NCBI RefSeq assembly: GCF_014203225.1
Contig: NZ_JACHIO010000005.1
Coordinates: 310,001 to 374,000, forward strand
Direction: 5' to 3'
DNA length: 64,000 bases
Source of the DNA: Granulicella mallensis
Lineage (GTDB): Bacteria > Acidobacteriota > Terriglobia > Terriglobales > Acidobacteriaceae
The translations under genes were made by a program, and so were the position numbers. Below, piece after piece: positions 25,606 to 34,173 of the stretch (position 1 is its first letter; the number at the start of each line of letters is the position of its first letter). The notes beneath the pieces are model-generated. The model had not been told where the DNA came from, did not search any database, and saw nothing but the letters and a program-made list of their open reading frames with translations.

Positions 25606-27075
25606 TTAGCGCTGCGGGAACAGATGTCTGATGCGTTTTCCGATAGACCCGCTCGCATGTCGAAAGAGCAGCAGGCTGCGGAGACGCTGAAAAGTCCGAA
25701 GAGTAAAAGGAAACCAGTGGATCTCCGTCGCCTGGGGCCGTGTGACGGTCATGACCGATTTTGTGCGGGAGAACGTAAGGAGACCTGCCGGGCCATGATA
25801 GCGGCCATACCCGCTGGCGCGATTCCCTCCGAACGACGCACTTGGATTGCCGATGTTGCGGATCACGTCATTGATCGCACAGGTCCCTGAGTCAAGTTGC
25901 AGGGCAAGACGTTGTCCTTGAGTGGAGTCTCCCGTGAAGATGCTGGCACTGAGCGCAAAGGCGGTGGAGTTGGCGAGCGCGAGAGCTTCCGCTTCATCGC
26001 GGAAGGGCTCCAGGCAGACAACAGGCCCGAAGGATTCTTCCGTGAGCAGCAGCGATTCAGGGGGAACCCCGGTAAGGACCAACGGAGGCACCTGGCCGGA
26101 GTCGCGCTGCCATGCCGTGTGCAGGGTTGCGCCGCGCGCCAGAGCGTCATCGACCTGTTCCGAAAGCAGCCGCCTGACAGAGTCGAAACGGACAAGTCCT
26201 AAATCCGAGTCGAATGTTGTGCCCATGCGAAGGCTTCCGATGCCCTCCAGAAACCCCCGCAGGAAAGCAGCGTAGATAGACTGCTCGACATAGATGCGTT
26301 TCACTCCAACACAAGCTTGCCCGGCATTGGAGAAGGCGCCATAGAGTGCACCCCGGATAGCGCGCGCAAGATCGCAGGAGGAAAAGACGAGGCAGGCGTC
26401 CTTTCCTCCGAGTTCAAATACCGCCGGAATCCTATGTCTGGCTGCGTGCTGCGCGACAGCACGGCCGTTCCGGCTGGAGCCGGTAAAGAAGAGAAAATCA
26501 GGGCCGGCATCGATGAGGCCGGAGGCCGCCTCGGCAGGTTCCGCGGCCTGAGCCGGTTCGCAGGACACCTGCACCAAACCCTCGGGAAGGTTCGCCTCGC
26601 GGCAAAGAGCTTCTATCAGTGAAGCTGTGCGTGGTGTCTGCTCCGAGCATTTCAGCAAGACAGCGTTGCCTGCGAAGAGCGCGGTCGCCATCGGGATGAC
26701 CGAGAGCTGAAAAGGATAGTTCCAGGGCGAGAAGATGAGGACGACGCCATGAGGTTGTGGAGACTCTCTGAAACGTGTGCCTGAGAACAGGAACCACGGT
26801 TTGCCGATCGAACGGGTGCGCAGAATCCGTGGGGCCTCACGTTCATAAAATCGAAGCTGCTCCAGGGTAACCATGATGTCGCCGGTAAGCGCGTCCAGCG
26901 GAGGCTTGCCGACTTCTTCAGAAAGGACGGAGACGATCCGGTCGATCTGCGAGGCGATTGCGTTTCGCAGAGGACAAAGGGCGCGGCAGCGTTGAGCGAC
27001 ACTGAGCTTCGCCCACTGAGCCTGGGCTCGGCGGGCATTCTCGATGCGAGTGGCGAAGCTATTGCCTTCGCTCAC
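25606..27075 (-). CDS. aldH: Aldehyde dehydrogenase for diaponeurosporenal (AldH-like)
   Basis: The 489-residue NAD(P)-dependent aldehyde dehydrogenase, in this setting, would oxidise the C30 carotenoid aldehyde made by CrtP to the acid used by CrtQ. It has the Asn site LIFSPWNYPF, the coenzyme loop FFTGSSRNGRAV, catalytic Glu in FELGGKD and catalytic Cys in NAGQACVGVKRIYV. A basic hydrophobic C-terminal tail (FPFTLRTFQRLRSLLLFRH) may anchor it to the membrane, as in other membrane-associated ALDH3-type enzymes. GTG 27075 overlaps the crtN stop as GTGA. Confidence 0.88.
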   Translation of the reverse strand: MSEGNSFATRIENARRAQAQWAKLSVAQRCRALCPLRNAIASQIDRIVSVLSEEVGKPPLDALTGDIMVTLEQLRFYEREAPRILRTRSIGKPWFLFSGTRFRESPQPHGVVLIFSPWNYPFQLSVIPMATALFAGNAVLLKCSEQTPRTASLIEALCREANLPEGLVQVSCEPAQAAEPAEAASGLIDAGPDFLFFTGSSRNGRAVAQHAARHRIPAVFELGGKDACLVFSSCDLARAIRGALYGAFSNAGQACVGVKRIYVEQSIYAAFLRGFLEGIGSLRMGTTFDSDLGLVRFDSVRRLLSEQVDDALARGATLHTAWQRDSGQVPPLVLTGVPPESLLLTEESFGPVVCLEPFRDEAEALALANSTAFALSASIFTGDSTQGQRLALQLDSGTCAINDVIRNIGNPSASFGGNRASGYGRYHGPAGLLTFSRTKSVMTVTRPQATEIHWFPFTLRTFQRLRSLLLFRHASGSIGKRIRHLFPQR

Positions 27076-28601
27076 GCCTGCGGTTCCTCGGTAAACAGTT
27101 TGGGCTCGGGATAAGCCACGCCGTATTTCCGGCAGATCAGGTTGGAAGAGATGCGGGCCGATTCAAAGATGGTGGGCAATCCGCTGCCGGGATGGGTGCC
27201 GCCTCCGACAAGGTAGGTGTTGTCGAACTCTTCAAACTGGTTATGGGGGCGAAAGTACAGCATCTGGTCCCAGCTATGGGACATATTGAAGGTCGCGCCC
27301 AGAAACACGGAGAGGTTCTTCTCCCAGTCGTCGGGAGTCAGTATCAGCTCCTCGCGAATATGCTGGCTGATGTCTTTGCAGGGGGTGCGTTGCTCGATCA
27401 GATCGAGCACGCGATCGCGATAGGCGGCCTTATGCTCTTCCCAGTTAATGCCGCTGGTATTGTTCGGCACCGGCGCCAGAATATACAGGGCGGAATGTCC
27501 AGCCGGAGCGCACGAGGGATCGAGCGTCGCCGCGTTGCGGATATAGACAGAAAGGTCTTCCGAAACGGTCTTGTGCTTCGTAATGCTTTCCAGGTTCTTT
27601 TTATAGTCTTTGGCGAAGACGATCATGTGATGTTCCGCCTCGGGATACGTCTTGTCCAGCCCGAGATAGATCATGAAGGTCGAGCAGGAGTATTCGCGTT
27701 TGCGCAGCGCCGCCGGCTTGTACTTCTTGAGGGTGTTCTCCGGGAAGAGAGTACTCATCGCATACCCGAAGTCGGCATTGATGACGACATCGTCGCAAGC
27801 GATTTTGTCTCCATTGGCCAGCTCCACGCCGCAGGCCTTCCGGCCATCGAGCAATACCTGCTTGACCGGAGACGAGGTGTGAATCTCCGCTCCTGCCTCG
27901 CGAGCAACTTGAGCAAAGGCTTCCGAGATGCGGCAGAGGCCGCCCATCACATGGTAGATTCCGTGCGCGTGCTCCGTGTAGGGAATCATGGCGAACAGGC
28001 CTGGGCAATCCCACGGCGACATGCCGAGATACTTGGACTGAAACGTAAATGCGAGCCGAAGTTCCTCGGAGCGGAAGTACGTGGAAAGCACGTCGTACAG
28101 CGATCTGCCGGGAGCAATATGCGGCAAGGCGGAGAGCAGCGTCCCGCTGAGAAAATCGAACGGGCTGCCGTACTCGCGTTGCAGGCAGGGATACAGCTTC
28201 TTGAACCGGATGCTTTCAGCCGAGAGGAAATGATCGAGCCCCGCTCCTTCTCCCGGAAAAGCCTTCTCGATCTCCCGGCGCATATCCTCCGGACGGGATC
28301 GAACCAGCATGGATTTATTCGGAAAATAGAGGCGATACATGGGATCTAGAGGACGGCAGTCCAGGTAGTGATCCGTGGCGTGACCGCTCTCTTCGAAGAG
28401 CTCGTCCAGGATGTACTTCATCATCAGGAACGTAGGTCCGAGATCAAACCGATACCTTCCCAGGACGACTTCTGCGTTGCGCCCCCCGATGCGGTCGGCC
28501 TTCTCGAAGACCTGGACTTTGAAGCCTCTTCGCGCAAGAAGCATCGCAGTCGCCAGTCCCCCCGGACCTGCTCCGATTACAACGATGCGCCTGTTTATCA
28601 T
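27072..28601 (-). CDS. crtN: Dehydrosqualene desaturase (CrtN-like)
   Basis: The 509-residue FAD-dependent desaturase would introduce conjugated double bonds into the C30 backbone. It has VVIGAGPGGLATAMLLARRG (FAD), FDLGPTFLMM, the CrtN-like YSCSTFMIYLGLDKTYP, then SVYIRNAATLDPSCAPAG and the C-terminal YLVGGGTHPGSGLPTIFESA. ATG 28601 (ACGGAGA upstream) was chosen because the FAD motif begins four residues later. It is the first gene of the crtN-aldH-crtP-crtQ-crtO unit, 89 bases after eutC. No dehydrosqualene synthase (crtM) is in the window. Confidence 0.88.
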   Translation of the reverse strand: MINRRIVVIGAGPGGLATAMLLARRGFKVQVFEKADRIGGRNAEVVLGRYRFDLGPTFLMMKYILDELFEESGHATDHYLDCRPLDPMYRLYFPNKSMLVRSRPEDMRREIEKAFPGEGAGLDHFLSAESIRFKKLYPCLQREYGSPFDFLSGTLLSALPHIAPGRSLYDVLSTYFRSEELRLAFTFQSKYLGMSPWDCPGLFAMIPYTEHAHGIYHVMGGLCRISEAFAQVAREAGAEIHTSSPVKQVLLDGRKACGVELANGDKIACDDVVINADFGYAMSTLFPENTLKKYKPAALRKREYSCSTFMIYLGLDKTYPEAEHHMIVFAKDYKKNLESITKHKTVSEDLSVYIRNAATLDPSCAPAGHSALYILAPVPNNTSGINWEEHKAAYRDRVLDLIEQRTPCKDISQHIREELILTPDDWEKNLSVFLGATFNMSHSWDQMLYFRPHNQFEEFDNTYLVGGGTHPGSGLPTIFESARISSNLICRKYGVAYPEPKLFTEEPQA

Positions 28602-28690
28602 TCTCCGTATAGTACGGCGCGACGGAACATCTGGATGGATCGAATTTTGATTCGCGCATTTATTCCAGCCGGGCAACTCCCGGGCGCTGG

Positions 28691-29491
28691 CTAATCGGAG
28701 ACGCGGCTGCTCTCCGGCGCCGAGGTCTCCTTGAGTGCGATGCCGGTAGTCTCAAGCCGCCGGGCTTCCTTCATATAGAACGCGATACGTTGTGCAGCAT
28801 CGTTATAGCTCAGACCTTCCTGACGGATGTTCGAGACGCAGTTGCGCTCGGCATCCGTGCGGCCGGGAAGGGGGTTCCACGTAATGTAGACCCCGAGCGA
28901 GTCCGGCGAGCTGAGTCCGGGGCGTTCGCCGATCATCAGCACGACAAGTTTTGCTCCGAGCAGATGTCCGATCTCATCGCCAATGGCCACGCGGCCCTGC
29001 GAGACGATGCAGATGGGCGCCAGGGAGCTGTGATCGTCCAGCGTGGGAAGCAGGGCATCGAGCAGCGGCAGCGCATGGCGCTCGATGGCCAGCGCGGAGA
29101 GTCCGTCCACGAGGATGAAGGCAACGTCGGGTTTTTCCGGGGTGCTCGCGGCATAGTCCCGCAGCGCTTGTGCAAAGTCGGGATGCAGGGTGCGGCCGAG
29201 ATCGGGGCGGCGCAGGTAGAGATGGCGGCCCTTCTGTCGGGATTCACCTTCGATCGCGCTTCGCAGCACGAAGCCCGCGCGCCCTCGCTGCTGCAGCCCA
29301 TGCAGCAGTGCCGGAATGTCGAGCAGGGTGTGAACCGCGTCGCGCGCGAGCGCATGATCGAGCTGAAAGCGAAGCTGCTCCCGCGTAGGAATGGCAGCAC
29401 CGGTCAGTCCCAGGGAGAGGCGCGCGGTGGTGGGGAGCGCTTGTGGCTCATCGAGCTTGTCAATCTCGCGGCTGTCGATCTCGCGGCTCAT
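28691..29491 (-). CDS. eutC: Ethanolamine ammonia-lyase small subunit
   Basis: The 266-residue small subunit of the adenosylcobalamin-dependent enzyme converts ethanolamine to acetaldehyde and ammonia. It shows ARLSLGLTGAAIPTREQLRFQLDHALARDAV, then AFILVDGLSALAIERHALPLL, the GDEIGHLLGAKLVVLMIGERPGLSSPDSLG core with the B12-contact region, and a C-terminal ERNCVSNIRQEGLSY. Its start overlaps the eutB stop as ATGA, giving coupled synthesis. It is followed by crtN after 89 bases. Confidence 0.95.
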   Translation of the reverse strand: MSREIDSREIDKLDEPQALPTTARLSLGLTGAAIPTREQLRFQLDHALARDAVHTLLDIPALLHGLQQRGRAGFVLRSAIEGESRQKGRHLYLRRPDLGRTLHPDFAQALRDYAASTPEKPDVAFILVDGLSALAIERHALPLLDALLPTLDDHSSLAPICIVSQGRVAIGDEIGHLLGAKLVVLMIGERPGLSSPDSLGVYITWNPLPGRTDAERNCVSNIRQEGLSYNDAAQRIAFYMKEARRLETTGIALKETSAPESSRVSD

Positions 29492-30840
29492 TGGGCAACC
29501 TCCGGCGGCAGAAGCGCCGCAGGCTGGCCGAGGCGCTGGAGTTGGTGGAAGCCCTCGCCGGCGAGCCAGGCTTCGAACTCCGGCGCGGGCCTGAGGCCCA
29601 GCAGGCGGCGCAGATAGAGCGCGTCGTGGAACGAGGTGCTCTGGTAGTTCAGCATGATGTCGTCGGCGCCGGGCACGCCCATGATGTAGTTGACGCCGGC
29701 CGCGCCCAGCATGGTCAGCAGGGCATCCATGTCGTCCTGATCGGCTTCGGCGTGGTTGGTGTAGCAGATGTCGCAGCCCATCGGCAGGCCGAGCAGCTTG
29801 CCGCAGAAGTGGTCTTCCAGCCCCGCACGCAGAATCTGTTTGCCGTCGTACAGATACTCCGGCCCGATGAAGCCGACCACGGTATTCACCAGCATCGGTT
29901 TGTAGCGGCGTGCGACCGCGTAGGCGCGGGCTTCGAGCGTCTGTTGATCTACCTTGTGATGCGCGTTCGCCGAGAGCGCACTGCCCTGGCCGGTCTCGAA
30001 GTAGAAGACGTTCTCTCCGCCGGTCTCACCGTCAAGTCCGCCACGCCTGAGCTCGCGGGCCATGGCGTGGGCCTCGTCGAGCAGCTCCAGGCTGACGCCG
30101 AACGACGCATTCGCCGCCTCGGTTCCGGCGATCGACTGAAAGAGGAGATCGAGCGGCGCTCCCTGCTGCATGGCTTCCATCTGGGTTGTGACATGGGCCA
30201 GCACGCAACTCTGGGTGGGGATGCTGTAGCGCAGGCGCACGTGGTCGATCAGCCGCAGCAGATGGGTCACACTGGCCACGCTGTCCGAGACCGGGTTGAT
30301 CCCGATGACCGCATCGCCGGACCCCAGCCGCAGACCATCCAGGATGCTGGCGGCGATGCCCAGTGGATCGTCGGTGGGATGGTTCGGCTGCAGCCGGGTG
30401 GAGAGCCGTCCGGGGAGACCGACGGTCGTGCGAAAGCGAGAGACCACCGAGATCTTGCGCGCCACCTGGATCAGATCCTGCACACGCATCAGCTTGGAGA
30501 CGGCGGCGGCCATCTCCGGCATGATCGACAGCCCTGCGAGCCGCTCGCTGGTGGCTTCATCCGAAAGCAGCCAGTCTCGGAACTCACCGATACTCAGCCC
30601 GGCGATCGGCGCAAAGGCTTGTGGGTCATGGCTGTCGATGATGAGGCGTGTTACAGCGTCGGTCTCGTAGGGGACGACGGCTTCATTCGTGAAGACGCTC
30701 AATGGCAGCTCGGCGAGGGTCATCTGGGCGATGACGCGCTCCTCCGCCCCGGAGGCTGCAATGCCCGCAAGCTGGTCGCCCGATCGCAGCGGCGAAGCCT
30801 TGGCCAGCAGCGTCCGCAGGTCGGCGAAGGTGTGTTTCAT
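29488..30840 (-). CDS. eutB: Ethanolamine ammonia-lyase large subunit
   Basis: The 450-residue catalytic TIM-barrel subunit has the conserved LLAKASPLRSGDQLAGIAA start, RFRTTVGLPGRLSTRLQPNHPTD in the substrate-channel region, GDAVIGINPVSDS, NVFYFETGQGSALSA (catalytic Glu region) and NTVVGFIGPEYLYDG. ATG 30840 begins the family N-terminus; the 9-residue extension is unneeded. Only eutBC are here, with no shell proteins, reactivase (eutA), regulator or permease, so ethanolamine breakdown would be cytosolic, probably as a nitrogen source. It needs adenosylcobalamin; no B12 riboswitch is visible in the 65 bases upstream. Confidence 0.95.
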   Translation of the reverse strand: MKHTFADLRTLLAKASPLRSGDQLAGIAASGAEERVIAQMTLAELPLSVFTNEAVVPYETDAVTRLIIDSHDPQAFAPIAGLSIGEFRDWLLSDEATSERLAGLSIMPEMAAAVSKLMRVQDLIQVARKISVVSRFRTTVGLPGRLSTRLQPNHPTDDPLGIAASILDGLRLGSGDAVIGINPVSDSVASVTHLLRLIDHVRLRYSIPTQSCVLAHVTTQMEAMQQGAPLDLLFQSIAGTEAANASFGVSLELLDEAHAMARELRRGGLDGETGGENVFYFETGQGSALSANAHHKVDQQTLEARAYAVARRYKPMLVNTVVGFIGPEYLYDGKQILRAGLEDHFCGKLLGLPMGCDICYTNHAEADQDDMDALLTMLGAAGVNYIMGVPGADDIMLNYQSTSFHDALYLRRLLGLRPAPEFEAWLAGEGFHQLQRLGQPAALLPPEVAQ

Positions 30841-30905
30841 GCCGCGAACTGTATGGCTGTAGGGCATACGTGTTGCCCAGATTGTAGTAGGTCGCCGTTA
30901 CAGAC

Positions 30906-31550
30906 TTATGCGATGCCCGCGGCTTTCCTTGTTTGTGACTGTTGATTGTGCGGAGATGAACTGCGGGGTCCGCTTCGTTTTCGCGGTGAAATACGCAGAA
31001 AGAAGCGAATGGCAAAGGTCGTAAGAACAAGGAAGAAAGCACCCGCGAGGAGAGCGGCGGGAATGAGCCACCAGCCGAGAATCTCATGCATTGGAGGTTG
31101 TGGTGTGTGAGACATCGTCCCGCCGAGATACTGAGGATGTTCGGCGCTGCCGTTCGTCCACAGGCCTGTACGGCCAGGGAAAAAGAGTTTGAGGAAGGCT
31201 GTCAGAATCAGGACGAAGCCGGTGAGATATCCGGAGAGACCGCAGACGAAAACCAGAATACCTAAGATACCTCTGGCGGCAATCCGAAGCGTCGCTCGCA
31301 TCAATGACCAGGGCGAAAAGCTGCGGCTGGCCTGACGAATGAGCACGCCATCGCGATACTCAGCGGCCAGCGCGGCTGCGGGGCCGAGACGCAGCAGGAC
31401 AACAGACACAGAGTTGCCTGGTTCCTCCGCGGAGTCGCGGATGTGTGCGCGGATTTCGCGAAGGATCTCCTCGCGCTCGGCAAGAGTGATGGCTCCGAGA
31501 TTGGCGCGGAGAGAAGAGAGATATTGCTCGACTTGTTGTTCGTCCGTCAT
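30906..31550 (-). CDS. HAAS-domain membrane protein coupled to PadR regulator
   Basis: The 214-residue protein has an N-terminal HAAS-type helical domain (VEQYLSSLRANLGAITLAEREEILREIRAHI), which in PadR operons serves as the cytosolic signalling part, and three hydrophobic segments (about residues 90-122 and 158-186). ATG 31550 overlaps the padR stop as ATGA. In Firmicutes and Acidobacteria such pairs sense envelope or antibiotic stress and control neighbouring membrane genes. No ABC transporter or target gene adjoins the pair here. Confidence 0.8.
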   Translation of the reverse strand: MTDEQQVEQYLSSLRANLGAITLAEREEILREIRAHIRDSAEEPGNSVSVVLLRLGPAAALAAEYRDGVLIRQASRSFSPWSLMRATLRIAARGILGILVFVCGLSGYLTGFVLILTAFLKLFFPGRTGLWTNGSAEHPQYLGGTMSHTPQPPMHEILGWWLIPAALLAGAFFLVLTTFAIRFFLRISPRKRSGPRSSSPHNQQSQTRKAAGIA

Positions 31551-31933
31551 CGTGCCTCCTGTTTTTCAAGTACGGGTTCAAGGAGGCGATCGAGGCCCCG
31601 GGAGAAGTTGTTCCACGCCTCGGCCATTAACCGGAGCCGCTGAATACCGGCCTGCGTGAGCGAGTAGTACTTGCGGGGATGACCGGCTTCAGCCTCCACC
31701 CACTCGGATGTGAGCAAGCCTTCTGCCTTGAGTCGATTCAGAATGGGATACATCGTGCCTTCGGCGAGAGCAAGGCTGGACTGGCTGTCAAGAAACCGGA
31801 TGATCTCCAGCCCATAGAGCCTTCCTCCCCACAGGCTGGCGAGAGCAGCCATCTCTAGAGCACCCTTGCGCAGTTGGGCCTCCCATCGATCCGGCGCATC
31901 TCCAGTGGGTAGTTCCGTTTTCGATAATCCCAT
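31547..31933 (-). CDS. PadR family transcriptional regulator
   Basis: The 128-residue winged-helix repressor of the short PadR-s1 type shows ALEMAALASLWGGRLYGLEIIRFL (HTH), then EGTMYPILNRLKAEGLLTSEWV (recognition helix and wing), GHPRKYYSLTQAG and a C-terminal dimerisation helix. ATG 31933 was chosen; the 11-residue upstream extension begins inside a probable operator. It is translationally coupled to the HAAS protein. It probably represses its own operon through the inverted repeat at 31937-31961 and is relieved by an unknown ligand. Confidence 0.92.
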   Translation of the reverse strand: MGLSKTELPTGDAPDRWEAQLRKGALEMAALASLWGGRLYGLEIIRFLDSQSSLALAEGTMYPILNRLKAEGLLTSEWVEAEAGHPRKYYSLTQAGIQRLRLMAEAWNNFSRGLDRLLEPVLEKQEAR

Positions 31934-31936
31934 GCA

Positions 31937-31961
31937 ACATACCTCGTAATGCAATGTATAT
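31937..31961. promoter_or_regulatory. Candidate PadR operator
   Basis: ACATAC and GTATAT, 13 bases apart, form an imperfect inverted repeat immediately upstream of padR (5 of 6 pairs). PadR proteins typically bind ATAC/GTAT half-sites spaced about one DNA turn, which this resembles. Confidence 0.4.
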
Positions 31962-32009
31962 GGCAATGGCTACAAGCTGTCAATGCCAAATTTGGCTCTC
32001 TCTATAGCT

Positions 32010-33203
32010 CTAGATTGCGGGTGCTCTGTGCTCCTGGTGCGCAAAACGATCTTTCAGCTTCAGGATGGGGTGTTCGAGAACGCGGTAGCTGAGCCATGCA
32101 ATGGCCCATGAGCCAAAGAAAGCCAGCGTGATGGTTACGGCAAACGCATGCGGACGAAAGAATCGATTCGCCATATAGGCAAACAGGTCATGCAGAAGAT
32201 CGTGATAGACGTAAAAGCCATAGCTGATGACGCCGAAGCTGCGCAGGCCTTTTAGGCTCAGCAGACGGCTGAACCAGCTACTGGGCTGGATCGCTTCGAG
32301 GATGAGCCCGGCCGCGAAGAGATCGATCAGCGTGAAGCCATACACTCCGATCCAGTTCGTCGCCGAGCCATGAAAGGGCAGCTTGAGAACATCCACGGCG
32401 AGGATGTAGGCCAGAACGAACAGCACTGCGGACGATGCGAGCAGAGCTCTCCGCCAGCGATGAAGCCACTCTTTCTCCGGTCCACGCAGACAGAGAGCCA
32501 CAAGACCGCCGATCAGGAGAGCGTCCACACGTGTCGGCATGCAGCGGTAAAGCAGCTCCATGCCCAGCATCTGTGGCGTGAAGAACAGAGTGAGGCCCCA
32601 TCGGAAGATAGGCGCCGCGAGGATGACACCGGCGCAGACTTTGATGAGGATCTCGCGTCTGCGTAGCGTATAGACCACCAGCGGCCATAGCAGATAGAAC
32701 TGTTCTTCCACGCACAGCGACCAGAAATGCCCGATGTAGAGGTGCATGGGGCTCTGGAACCAGTGACTGACGAGGGGGCCGCATGTGAGCCGGTCGAAGC
32801 GATAGGGATCTCCCGGCACATGCAGAAACAGAAATCGTGCGTAGTTGCCGAAGTAGGCCGGCCACAAGGCCCAGCGCCAGTTCCACTCCCACTGTGCGAG
32901 GGGTGCGACGATCAGAACAGCCAGCCAGATGGCGTAGTACAGCGGAAAGATGCGCAGAGTCCGGCGCATGTAGAAGTCACGGTAGCGGTGCGGTTGATGC
33001 TGGCTGTCATAGAGAATGCCGGTGATGAGAAAGCCGGAGAGCACGAAGAAGATATCGACGCCGGTCCATCCCCATCCGAAGAGAAAGGCCTGTCCCGCCG
33101 CGTAGTGCTGCAGAAAGACCATCATCACGGCGACGGCACGCAGGCCGTCGAGACCTCGATAATAAGATCTTTCGTTTTTGTTGACGATCCCGGGCGAGGT
33201 CAC
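32010..33203 (-). CDS. Acyltransferase 3 family membrane protein
   Basis: The 397-residue OafA-like integral membrane acyltransferase has GLDGLRAVAVMMVFLQHY (putative catalytic His), GVDIFFVLSGFLITGIL, MRRTLRIFPLYY, and the conserved IGHFWSLCVEEQFYLLWPLVV. Eight to ten hydrophobic segments and a short C-terminal cytosolic tail (LKLKDRFAHQEHRAPAI) follow. It is a paralogue of the protein at 9103 only at family level. It starts at GTG 33203, divergent from the DnaC-like gene. The acceptor is probably a surface polysaccharide or lipid. Confidence 0.88.
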   Translation of the reverse strand: MTSPGIVNKNERSYYRGLDGLRAVAVMMVFLQHYAAGQAFLFGWGWTGVDIFFVLSGFLITGILYDSQHQPHRYRDFYMRRTLRIFPLYYAIWLAVLIVAPLAQWEWNWRWALWPAYFGNYARFLFLHVPGDPYRFDRLTCGPLVSHWFQSPMHLYIGHFWSLCVEEQFYLLWPLVVYTLRRREILIKVCAGVILAAPIFRWGLTLFFTPQMLGMELLYRCMPTRVDALLIGGLVALCLRGPEKEWLHRWRRALLASSAVLFVLAYILAVDVLKLPFHGSATNWIGVYGFTLIDLFAAGLILEAIQPSSWFSRLLSLKGLRSFGVISYGFYVYHDLLHDLFAYMANRFFRPHAFAVTITLAFFGSWAIAWLSYRVLEHPILKLKDRFAHQEHRAPAI

Positions 33204-33270
33204 TCGTCAAGATTTAGCACAATTGCGGCTCGATTCGCACAGAGCGGCAAGGCTGCGATACTGGATATCG

Positions 33271-34032
33271 ATGGTTGAACCCTGCCCTATCTGCGACGGC
33301 TCCGGCCTGCGCCTCATCGAACGCCCTGGCGGCATCCGCGTCGCGCAGGAGTGCGTTTGCCGGGCGGCTCGCCGCACCGAGCGGGCAACCGAGCAGGCAC
33401 GGATACCGCAGCGCTACGCGCATTGCTCGCTCGACGAGTACGTCACCAACTTCGCCGGGGCCAGCCGCTCGCTGGGCTCCGCCCATGTGATGGCGCGCAA
33501 GTTCGTGCAGGGCTACCCGTTCGACACCAACGGAAATGGACTGTTGCTTACCGGCTCCATCGGCGTCGGCAAGACGCACCTTGCGGTGGGAATGCTGCAG
33601 GCGCTGATCTCCGAGCGCGGCGCCAAGGGTCTGTTCTACGACTATCGCGACCTGCTCAAGCAGGTGCAGAACAGCTACAACCGCAGCGTGAACGAGACGG
33701 AGCTCGAAGTCCTCGCCCCGGTGTTTGAGGCCGAAGTGCTGGTGCTCGACGAGCTCGGCGCGTCGAAGCCGACCGACTGGGTGTGGGATACCGTCGCGCA
33801 CATCCTGAACACCCGCTACAACGACCGCCGCACGACCATCATCACGACCAACTATGCCAACCTTCCGCCCTTTGGCGGCGAGATCTCAGGTGCGCGCGCC
33901 GCGGTGCGCGAAGAGACCCTGGGCGACCGTATCGGCGAGCGCATGCGTTCGCGCCTGCAGGAGATGTGCGTCGTCGTCGAGATGACCGGCGAGGACTTTC
34001 GCCAGAAGGTCAAACGCGCCAGCTTCGCCTGA
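33271..34032 (+). CDS. DnaC/IstB-like ATP-binding helicase-loader protein
   Basis: The 253-residue AAA+ protein of the DnaC/DnaI group has an N-terminal CPICDGSG...ECVC cysteine set that may bind zinc, the Walker A LLTGSIGVGKTHLAVGML, Walker B EVLVLDELGASKP, sensor ITTNY and an arginine-finger region (GERMRSRLQEM). It lacks a transposase neighbour, so a chromosomal helicase-loader role (DnaB loading) is favoured over IstB of an IS21 element. ATG 33271 follows a short intergenic space and begins with the zinc site. A heptamer-periodic palindrome follows the stop directly. Confidence 0.85.
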   Translation: MVEPCPICDGSGLRLIERPGGIRVAQECVCRAARRTERATEQARIPQRYAHCSLDEYVTNFAGASRSLGSAHVMARKFVQGYPFDTNGNGLLLTGSIGVGKTHLAVGMLQALISERGAKGLFYDYRDLLKQVQNSYNRSVNETELEVLAPVFEAEVLVLDELGASKPTDWVWDTVAHILNTRYNDRRTTIITTNYANLPPFGGEISGARAAVREETLGDRIGERMRSRLQEMCVVVEMTGEDFRQKVKRASFA

Positions 34033-34040
34033 GCGTTTTT

Positions 34041-34136
34041 AACTCGTAACTCGCTACTCATCTCTCGAATCTCGTAAGAAACCCCTGGCCAGTCTTGCCC
34101 CCAGTTCCGAGTTGCGAGCCCCGAGAGTCGAGTTTG
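34041..34136. repeat. Heptamer-periodic palindrome, CTCG type, copy 4
   Basis: The left arm units are CTCGTAA, CTCGCTA, CTCATCT, CTCGAAT, CTCGTAA. The right arm units are GAGTTGC, GAGCCCC, GAGAGTC, GAGTTTG. The loop of about 38 bp is longer and the arm order is opposite to copies 1-3 (CTC first, then GAG). It begins 9 bases after the DnaC-like stop, 31 kb away from the other copies. Confidence 0.8.
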
Positions 34137-34173
34137 CAATCACACGCACGCTGGCGGTATAGAATCGGCAATC

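Noticed and set aside
23996-28601. C40 carotenoid (CrtI) desaturases
   Set aside because: Internal motifs match staphylococcal CrtP and CrtN more closely than CrtI, and crtQ/crtO neighbours support the C30 route.
33271-34032. IstB of an IS21 element
   Set aside because: No istA transposase, no terminal inverted repeats, and an N-terminal zinc-type cysteine set, so a DnaC-like loader is more likely.
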